Part shown: in pieces, positions 14,218 to 23,300 of the stretch | How the letters are laid out: the number at the start of each line of letters is the position of its first letter | Numbering within the stretch: the first letter of the stretch is position 1 | Origin: a virus | IMG/VR virus record: IMGVR_UViG_3300007539_000217 | Span: 1 to 24,260 of that record | Length of the DNA: 24,260 nucleotides | Reading direction: 5' to 3' (one strand) | Made by a program: the position numbers and the translations under genes | The notes under the pieces: generated by a model | Database searches by the model: none | What the model saw: the letters and a program-made list of their open reading frames with translations, nothing else | What the model was told of the DNA's origin: nothing

Positions 14218-15773
14218 AATGCAGCATCATTTGGTTTTGATGCAAGATATCCAGTTGCACCACTTGAAAGACCTCTTACGAAAGATGTCAGTGGGACATC
14301 TGATGTCGAATATTCTTTTCCAAGATAAAGAGTCGTGTAGGTTTGGATATCATAGAGATACAAATCCCACTCAGTTGTTGCTCCGCTATATGGTGCATCG
14401 GAAACACCATACCAATAAACTCTTGCTTCACCGATCTTTAATCCTGTTCCAGCATTAGTTGTTGAGGTATTTCTTCTTCTGTTGTAAAGTGAGATTACAT
14501 TAGATCCACTACCAACAGGAGCACCAATATTTAAATATGGAACACCAAATACATTATTAACCTTTAAAAGGCTTCCCATCGAGAATGGTACTAATGCACC
14601 ATCAACTTTTTTGGTAGATCTTGGTTTTTCTACATCAACAATGGTAGATCCAACAAGATCAACATCAAAACCTTTAACATATGCGGTGCCAGCAGACACT
14701 CTAACACACATCAAATCGTCGCTAGGTACATTACCTTGCTCTGTTTTTTGACCTTCTCTATAAAGACCGCCATTACCAGTCTCATTATTGAGTGAGTTGA
14801 CTACATCTACTTTGAATGGATCAACTGCATAGTTTCCAGACTCTTCAAATGTTCTCTTGGCAAAGTAGTCCTTGATTACACTATACTCAGACTTATTCTG
14901 TAACTTCTTGATTACGCCCTGATCAACTTTAACTAACTCAACGAAGTTAGTATCATCAAAATCTGAAAGTTGCTTTTTAGATAATCTTACACTAATCTTC
15001 AATCTATCAGCACCAGGTGCTGCATAGTTTGTAAAACCTTTTGCATTATCGTTTAATCTTGGATCATCATCAGAATTGACAATCTCTTCTAAGATATCAA
15101 AACCAACTCTATATGATGGTTCGTTATTGTATGGATCAAGGATGATTTGTGATGTTGCAACATCTACAAAAACTCCTCTGATAAAATAGACTCCTTGTGA
15201 AACACCAACAGCATATCCAGTTGAAGTTGCATCAACTGAGAAGGTTGTTAATACTGTATCACCTGCGTTTAGTGTTGTATTTCCATACGTTACGTTTTCT
15301 TCGAGGATTAAAACTTCCCCATCTTCAAATTCAATAGATTCTCCATCAGAAGCACCATCACGGTACTTAACAAACAATGTAATCTCTTCAACTCCCTCTT
15401 CCGGTGGGAGCAAATATCCCTTTAATGTGCCGACAATACCTGAATTTTGTCCTTTTACCTTAATACCTTTTCCGTTATTTCCACCAACGATTGCATCGAG
15501 GTATACTGTAATGTCAATACCTAAGTGATCTGGATTTACTTTTACCGTAGTAAAAGCATTATCGCAAGTAACTCCACCAGGGATTACCATAGATCCTTCT
15601 TTGAAGATATGACTTCCGAAGGATTCTATCTGATTTTGTAAAGCAGATTGAAGACCAGTTAGTTCTCTTGCCTGAACTGGGTGACCAGGCTTGAAGAGAA
15701 CTCTGTAAAAGTTATCTCCTTTATCAAAATCATCATAGTAAGGACTTACATTTAGATTAGTCTTTTGTGGCAT
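14187..15773 (-). CDS. DUF4815-domain baseplate/tail protein, 5' part before frameshift
   Basis: 528 aa as read. The N-terminus (KTNLNVSPYYDDFDKGDNFY; VLFKPGHPVQARELTGLQSA; LQNQIESFGSHIFKEGSMV) is the signature I associate with DUF4815, a domain of tail/baseplate proteins in T4-like and other large myoviruses. Later segments include GVYFIRGVFVDVATSQIILD, DRLKISVRLSKKQL and AGTAYVKGFDVDLVGS. The reading frame ends inside a GE-x-SGA module (RGLSSGATGYLAS), which reads on naturally in the -1 frame. The intact protein would be about 2455 aa, running to 8407. The start ATG lies 3 nt after the gp8 stop, so it is coupled to gp8. Function is inferred as a large baseplate or fibre-base component, filling the space where T4 has genes 9-12. 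Confidence 0.88.
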   Translation of the reverse strand: MPQKTNLNVSPYYDDFDKGDNFYRVLFKPGHPVQARELTGLQSALQNQIESFGSHIFKEGSMVIPGGVTCDNAFTTVKVNPDHLGIDITVYLDAIVGGNNGKGIKVKGQNSGIVGTLKGYLLPPEEGVEEITLFVKYRDGASDGESIEFEDGEVLILEENVTYGNTTLNAGDTVLTTFSVDATSTGYAVGVSQGVYFIRGVFVDVATSQIILDPYNNEPSYRVGFDILEEIVNSDDDPRLNDNAKGFTNYAAPGADRLKISVRLSKKQLSDFDDTNFVELVKVDQGVIKKLQNKSEYSVIKDYFAKRTFEESGNYAVDPFKVDVVNSLNNETGNGGLYREGQKTEQGNVPSDDLMCVRVSAGTAYVKGFDVDLVGSTIVDVEKPRSTKKVDGALVPFSMGSLLKVNNVFGVPYLNIGAPVGSGSNVISLYNRRRNTSTTNAGTGLKIGEARVYWYGVSDAPYSGATTEWDLYLYDIQTYTTLYLGKEYSTSDVPLTSFVRGLSSGATGYLASKPNDAAFSISQTSELS

Positions 15774-15776
15774 TGT

Positions 15777-17336
15777 TTAAAATTCCAGTATAACTTTAAT
15801 GTCTTCTTTTTGGCGCAGGTTTCTAGCAATGCTAGGTCTATTGTCAAGATAAATTAAATCACCTGATCCTTTATTTATTTCAGGACTTGCCAATCCACTT
15901 GTAAAGTTAACACCAAGGTTAATCAACTTGGTGCCAGTTGGATTTGTCGTGATTCCAGCAAATCCAGTATCGATTGAAGCAGTAAATCCAGATGATTGAC
16001 CGCTGATCAAATTTGAAGATGATTCAAAATCGTATACTCTACCATTGGTAGATATACCAACATAATCTTGCTGGTCAAATGTTGTTTGGTTGTAGTAGAG
16101 AGATCTGTCTCTGAAATATTTCAGGACTTTCGTCTCACTATCCCATGAAGCAACATATCCATATGCCTTTCCAGTTCCCCCTGCAACTGATTGCTCAACC
16201 TTTTCACCAACCGAAGGAGTTCCGGTAATAGTTGAGAACTTTAAGGAATACAATCCAGTAAATGTATTGTCACCGTAAACTTGATCAGATCCAATGGAAG
16301 TTGGGTTCTTTACGATTCCTACCTGAGCAAAACTTGTATCTACTGGGAAATCTTTTGTAGAATCATCAAATCTGGCATATACCAGAACTTTATCAGTACC
16401 CAGTTCTGTATAAACATCATAACCATGACCTTTCGATGGTGGTATGATGGGAACTAGTTTTGCATTAGTTCCAGTCGTATTTGAGTTAATGGCACCCAAA
16501 TCAACAAGAGCGTAACTATAATCTTTTCCACCAGAAGTAACAACAGTGTTTGTTATTCTTCCTCCCTCAACATCAACTCTAACTTTTCCACCTGTTCCAT
16601 CACCAAGAATATTTAATTCTTGCCCAAGACCATTAGAGTAGTTTGCTCCCGCCTTTTGAATATAGACCGTTTTAATCTGATTCTCGTTAACGGAAGAATC
16701 GCCAGATTCTCTAACCGATCTTATTTGAGAGTCGGTTGAAGTTGCCCAGCTATTTGGAACCGTGATATATTCTGTCGAATCAAACTTAATAATATCACTA
16801 GGTGATATTGTGAATAAGTACTTCCAGATATACCCGTCTCCACTATCACCAGCTCTTGATGGTTCTAAGTCTGTAAAGGTTGGTTCATCCTGGGAAACAT
16901 TTCCCTTAGGATTATCACCACTGGAACCATTTTCTATGCAAATATAAACTCTGTAATCAGAGTTCATTACATAGTAGTTTGCATCATACAATCTTGATGC
17001 ATTGGTCAGTGGTGCGGGATTAAGGACGCTGTAATCGTCCCTATACATCTCATATCTATTTCCAGAAACCCAATCTATTCTTCTAACAAGTCTCCTAATA
17101 TTGGCAGAAGTTATCTTCTTACCATACAAAACAACATCTCCCGCATGACTGTTGTAAGCAAAGTTATCAACAGGTGCGGGAGGGTTTGTATTCCAAGTAG
17201 TAGATCTTCCAAAACCAACGGCAGTTGGATTAGAAAGACTTACAGTAATATAATATGAGTTAGAAGCAGACTCAACAGAATCTACAAAATTACTGGCATT
17301 CAGAATTCTAAACTGATCAGTAACAATCGCTGACAT
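15777..17336 (-). CDS. gp8: Baseplate wedge protein gp8
   Basis: 519 aa, against 334 in T4. In T4, gp8 dimers join gp7, gp10 and gp6 within each baseplate wedge. Matches to recalled T4 gp8 run the whole length: AIVTDQFRILNASNFVDSVE (T4 AIVTSKFRTEKMLNFYNSIG), GFGRSTTW at 41-48 (T4 TFGRSEPW), RRIDW near 87 (T4 RRDW), GDGYIWKYLFTISPSD then EYITVP near 167-190 (T4 GDGYVWEYLFEIPPDV, EYIVVP), and C-terminal IYLDNRPSIARNLRQKEDIK (T4 IYMENRPPIIMAMDQTEEIN). The extra ~185 residues lie mostly at about 215-470 and contain GxGY-like and GE-x-SGA-like segments (GEKVEQSVAGGTGKAYGYVA). TATAAATA lies 17 nt before the ATG. Confidence 0.95.
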   Translation of the reverse strand: MSAIVTDQFRILNASNFVDSVESASNSYYITVSLSNPTAVGFGRSTTWNTNPPAPVDNFAYNSHAGDVVLYGKKITSANIRRLVRRIDWVSGNRYEMYRDDYSVLNPAPLTNASRLYDANYYVMNSDYRVYICIENGSSGDNPKGNVSQDEPTFTDLEPSRAGDSGDGYIWKYLFTISPSDIIKFDSTEYITVPNSWATSTDSQIRSVRESGDSSVNENQIKTVYIQKAGANYSNGLGQELNILGDGTGGKVRVDVEGGRITNTVVTSGGKDYSYALVDLGAINSNTTGTNAKLVPIIPPSKGHGYDVYTELGTDKVLVYARFDDSTKDFPVDTSFAQVGIVKNPTSIGSDQVYGDNTFTGLYSLKFSTITGTPSVGEKVEQSVAGGTGKAYGYVASWDSETKVLKYFRDRSLYYNQTTFDQQDYVGISTNGRVYDFESSSNLISGQSSGFTASIDTGFAGITTNPTGTKLINLGVNFTSGLASPEINKGSGDLIYLDNRPSIARNLRQKEDIKVILEF

Positions 17337-17353
17337 CGTTAAACTTTTTTATG

Positions 17354-17361
17354 TATTTATA
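17354..17361 (-). promoter_or_regulatory. T4-type late promoter box TATAAATA
   Basis: A perfect minus-strand TATAAATA lies in the 30-nt gap between the giant gene and gp8. The spacing predicts transcription starting a few bases before the gp8 ATG (17336), so the leader would be very short, with no clear Shine-Dalgarno. Confidence 0.7.
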
Positions 17362-17366
17362 TCTTG

Positions 17367-20300
17367 TTATGGAAGGTTGGAAAGTTTTCTGATTCCACCA
17401 CCATTTCTCAATCCAAAGGTTCTTCTTTGGATCGTTGGGAAGGTGGATAATCCAGAATCAACCACAAGACCAGTAACTCCGATGGAAACTGGATTTGCGC
17501 GTAAATCATAGTTATAAATCCTACCCCAAGAGATACTTCCTAATGGAAGTGTGGTTGACCCATTAGTTGCAATTCCAGCAACGTTGCTTGATGTGTGGAT
17601 GTTGCAGAGTATTTCTGCATCAGGTCCAAAGTTAGTCTTAGAGTTAACAATATAAACATTATCAAGGAATAATGTTCCAATTCCAACGATTGATGCATCT
17701 TCACTGTTAACTGATGTAAGACCAGTTCCAACGGTTGTATCATAAACAAGGATTGGATATCCAACTTGAAGGTCATTGGCATCTGATGCGTTTGCGCGGA
17801 AGTTAATCTTCAACGCAAGTGGATGACCACCAGTTCCAGTTGTAGTTGTGATTCCTGTAATAATGCCAGAGAATCCCTGAACATTCTGGATATTTGCAAC
17901 CAACTCAGTAACTGCCTTTGGAACTACGGTAATAACTTGTGGTGGATTTGTGCTTGTGTACCCAAAACCAGGATTGTCAATAGTTACCGAAGTTACAGAA
18001 CCGCCAGAGATCGTTGCCGTTCCAGAAGCGGTTGAACCGATTCCAACTCCGATAGAAGAAGGTGCGGAGAACTTAACTGGAACAGTAGCGACAGAATAAC
18101 CAATACCAGCGTTTGTGATTGTGATAGCACTGATTGTACCACCAGCGGAAACAGTTGCTGTAAATGCGGCAGATACTGGATCTGATCCCTCAACAATCAA
18201 TCCATCAACAGTATTGATTGTTATTCCATAGTTATCTTCTTCGTAGTTAAAGAACTGTGCATTATCTACAAAGATATCAGTTGATCCAACATTTAAGTCG
18301 CCAATGATTTTGGCAGTTGGGAAGATAGCGGGTTCAAGAGAATCTCTTGTCTTGTAAATGATATCACCCTTAACATACTTATCTTTCTTCTGCTTGATCC
18401 AATCAATTGGTTTGAATGTGGTATCATTGATTCCAGTACCAACATAAATGTCTGTTTCAACAGTATCGGAACCAAGAAGATCTACGATAGTTCTATCGCG
18501 CAGTTGATCAGCAGTTAATGGATACAGAGGATGTTTCTTAACAAAAACATCATCACCGATCTTGATTGTTTCATTTACGTCAATCAGAGTAACATCAACA
18601 CCTTCTTGACCAAGATAGAAGAATATATCAACCTTGTCAGATTCTTTTGGTGGTTCTGTGAATACCACTGAGGTTCCACCAGCAAACTGATATGCATATC
18701 CAGGTTGCTGAATAACACCGTTAACGAATATGACAAGAACCGCGTCAAGATCAATAGCACCAGAAAGTGGATTATTTGGATCAACCTCAAAACTTAACAG
18801 TTGACCATTGTAATACAGTGGGAATCTGGTTCTGCTTCCGTTTTGAAGGAATCTTGGACTATCGATGTAATCCATTTCTCCAAATGACCATGATGAGAAC
18901 AAGTCGTTAAATGTTTCAACAACTTCAAGTTGGAAGTCTGAGATTGGTTCAGCAAAGTCTTTTGCTGTAACAAGACCAACAACCTTCATAACATCGCCAA
19001 CTTGGAATGAATATCCAGGTCTTGTAATCTGGAAGGATTCTACCAAGAAGAGTGTAGATCCTATGCCAACGTTTGTACTTGCAGATCCAATCTTAACATT
19101 GAGGAGAAGATTGCTACCAGTTTCTGTTGTTGCACCGATTCCAAGTCTTGATACACCAACAACTTCCATATTTTCATAAATTGGTTCTGGAATTTCGATG
19201 TATGGTTCTACATATCCAGATCCACCACTAGTAACTGTAAATCCGAGTGTTCCACCTGCACCAACAGTAGCAGAAATAGTTGCTTCTGTGCCAGAATGAT
19301 TTGGATCTGTGATTCCGATTGATACTGGACCTCTGTATCCAGAACCATTATTTAAGGCAAAGTACTCATAAACAGTACCAAATCCAATATAGTTGTGTAC
19401 GATTGTGCTAGGTCCAACGTTAACTGTTAGACTCGTATCAGAAAGAATGTTAACAATGTCATATGCACGATCAACGAAGTTTGGTTGATCTTCTGGGAAG
19501 TATGAAGTAACGCCAGGATTTGTTGGGCAAGTGAATGCTAAACCAACCAGTTTTACTCTATCTCCACCATTCAAACCGTGTGCGGTAGTAGTTTCGATTT
19601 CAATAATACCAGAAGTATTATTGTAAGATGCTGTGCTAACTCCTAAACTTGCACCAGTAATAGTAGTTCCAACACTAACAACATCTACAATCGATCCAGA
19701 TCCATCAAGAACTGCCCTAACCTTTGCCCCTACAAGGGGTGCGTAACCAAGACCAGGTGTGGATCCAAGGGAAACGATCAAACCACCTCTTGGGAGTTGA
19801 TTCTGGTTGATGTCAAACTCAGATCTGATGTATGATCCATCTGTTGATGTAATGCCAGTAAACACTACACTAGAAATACCAGCAACAGAATCATTTTCAA
19901 ACTCATAGTTATTTCCAGAGTTATTGATTGTTGTTGGTGTTTGGAAAACACCGTTCAGGAACAGGATTCCATTTCCAATATCAACACCGGTGGTATTAAT
20001 ACCCTGAACAGTCATCGTGTATGTTTTACCAATACCAGTAAACTGATCAGAGATATCATCAAAAATCATATTGGTGTCATAGTTTGATCTCAGGAAGGTT
20101 CTGCCCGAATATTGTGCTCTTACATAAGGAAGATTACTTTCATCTCTTCTTGCTCTTGTATTACCCTTAGGTGGATCTGCGAAGAATATCTCATTTCCTA
20201 CAATATTAAATGATCCTCTATAAAGTTGAACATTTGCACCATCAGTGTGAGATATTGCTGTGCTACCGAAAGATGCTCTTACAACAGAAACTGTTGGGAA

Positions 20301-23300
20301 TGTTGCGGCAGTACCAGATTGAATAATACCATTGATAGGACCAAGTAAAGCACCGCCAACATTGGTACTAACACCAACTTCAACAACCTTCATATATTCA
20401 TCATCAATTTTAAGAATATCTCTTGGTTGAACAGATGAAATTCCACTCAGGTTGAAAGTTGCAATACCAGCAGAAATGGATCCACTATTGTATTGAAGAC
20501 TGTGGGAAATGGGAGTAAAGGTGATTGGTTGTTGAACAATACCATCAAGAGAGATTACTGACTTGGAAAGTTTCTTAGTCAGTTCAAGTTCATGTGCGTT
20601 TCCAAGTCCAACATCAGTAAATGTTACCGCAATGCCAGAAGTTGCATATTGCTTTTGAGTTGACAATCTAAATGTATCTGGTGTGATAACGATTGGATAT
20701 ACTCTCTCTGGCAATCTGTCGGTTACAACACCAAGATAGTTTGCTGTTGCTCCGATTCCCATAGCACTCTGTCCAACACCAATGAATGATGCTTTTGGAG
20801 TATAGATTAACTCTTCGCCAGTATTGAGGAAGTGATTTCTGATCGTAAATACACCAGTTTCAAGATCTATTACACTAGAATCTGATGGTGAGAAAGTCTT
20901 CTTATAGATTGGTATTCCCTGGTAAGTTAATGGGAAGTTGACTTTATTTGCTCTTGTTCCGTTGATACTATCATATGATGAGAGGAACAGTCTTTGGTTA
21001 CTTGGACCATATGAAAGTTGTAGAGGTTCATTATCAAAATCGCTGAGTGTGTAGAACACTTCATTGAAAGATTGAAGTTCAACATCAAAACCTGAATCTG
21101 GATAGAAGTTTAAGTAGAACTCATTTCCATTAACTTCTCCACCAAATGTTCCCAATCCAGAAACATTATTTGTTGGTGCAAAAGGACCAGGTGTTACTGT
21201 AACATCTTCACCATCATACAGTGCAGAAACCTGGTGAACAGCGGAACTACTTCCAGAAGAAACTCTTACCAAAGATGATGTTGATGTAATAGTGTTAATA
21301 TCAAAGGTTCCAACTCGGATAACAGTTGTTCCAAATCCAACAGTTGATTCAAGTCTTGCACTTCTTTCAGAACCAGATGGTTGAGCACTAACCAAGAACC
21401 TATAAGTTCCAATGCCAGCAGTTGTTGCTGCAAACCCTACAATGTTTGCACGAATGTCCAGATTATTAATAGTATCATTTTGAACTCTAAATGATACAAT
21501 ACCAGCAGTTGAATCGTATATTGATGTAACAATACCAATGGAAGAGTTGCTATATGATTGAGTAGTAGTATCAAAATAGTACTCACTCAAATAAGTATTT
21601 GTTCCATCAAAATCTAAAACTGCTTCAACATAGTTTAGATCCCTAGTGAATGTGTTGAATATTTCAATATTTGCAAACAATCCATTGAAGTTGCTATCAG
21701 AAACTTCCAAAACAGTGGCAATATTATTGGCGGTTCCAATGCTGGTAACACCAATAACGTTTGAACCTGTCAAGTTAACACAACCAAAGGTTTCTGTTCC
21801 TAACCCAGAAACAGAGTTTAGGAAAGTTTTCTTCAAGATCTTAATATCATGATCTCTTTCAAATCTGTCAGTAGGAGTGAATATTAATGTTTTTCTTCCA
21901 GTCGAATCAACATTGGCGCTGAAATCGCCAAGTTTCTCTTTTGTATATGTTGTTGACTTCTCAAACAAGATGGAATCGAGAGTTGTTGTTTGTAAAACCA
22001 ACTCGCTCAGTTGAGAATCAAAAGTATCTGGATCAACAATCTGAATCAGGTATCTTACGTGAGTATCAATAATATCAATCTCTTCAATCTCAACGAATGG
22101 ATCTTCAAATCCTCTGCTAGAAAATCTTCCGCTGATATCATCATGAATCAGAACTCTGTTAGTTCTACATTCCGTGTAATCAGTCAGTTTTCTATTTTGA
22201 ATCTGTAAGAACTTAGATTGATTTCCCCTAACATCATAATCAACGGTATTATCGAAGTTGTTGATAATATCAACTCTTCTTTCACCAACAACATCAAGAA
22301 TAACAAGACTTGTTGTTGATCCACCAAGACCAACAGATCCATTGGCGGCGGAAGTTATACCAACATCCGCAAAGTTCTTCATACCAGCAGGGTGAAGCAA
22401 ACCATTTACTGGATTCACAAACTCATTCCAAGAGATTGGACTCTTGATAGAGTAAGAAAGATTTTGATAATAATCGTTATTTGGAGTTACCTGATAATCT
22501 TCACTAATCTTACCAGTGTCATTTCTCCATCCAATATCTTTCTTCGAAGCATAATCAATAGTAAACTTGGCTCTGTTGCCACTGATGCTAGAAACTTCTG
22601 CTATAACACCACTAACTCTTCCCTTGATTCTATCTCCCTTCTGTAAGGAATATCTACCTTTTATCTTAATGTAATCATCTCTTACAGAGGTAACAAAAAT
22701 ATCCTGCTCAGAGAATCCAGATCCAATATCAACAAAGAGTTGCTCATTAAGGGCAAATACGCCTCTCTTCTTAATAACATCGATGATTGGATAGTTGGAT
22801 TCGTTGATGATGGTTGCATATCCAGATTGGAAAGTTTTTGCGATTCCTGGATTTGTTGTCAACCCAACTCCATCATTATCAACGAGAGCAAAGGTAACCT
22901 TTGCTGGATTTGTATTCAAATAGGACTGAACGGTGAAGAACTGATAGTCATAGTTTTCGGAGTTGTATCCAGATCCATTAGATCCATCTGTGAGTTCAAT
23001 ACCCTCAACAAATATTCTATCGCCAATGGTAAACTGTGGAACGCTAAATCCTAAAATTGGCGTCTTCAATGTGCATGTAGCAACACCAGAGTTGCTAGTT
23101 ACCATCGAACTGATACCAACACCATTAGAGTTATTAATAGCAATAATCTTATGTGGTTCAGAATCTAATCCGTATATTGGTGCTAACTGAATAACATCAG
23201 CGATTGATCCATTTGGAGTATCTGCCAGAAGTGTTGTAGTATCAACTACTTCCTTGGTTGTATCATTAAGAAGTATCAGATCGGGAGCACTGAGGTATTT

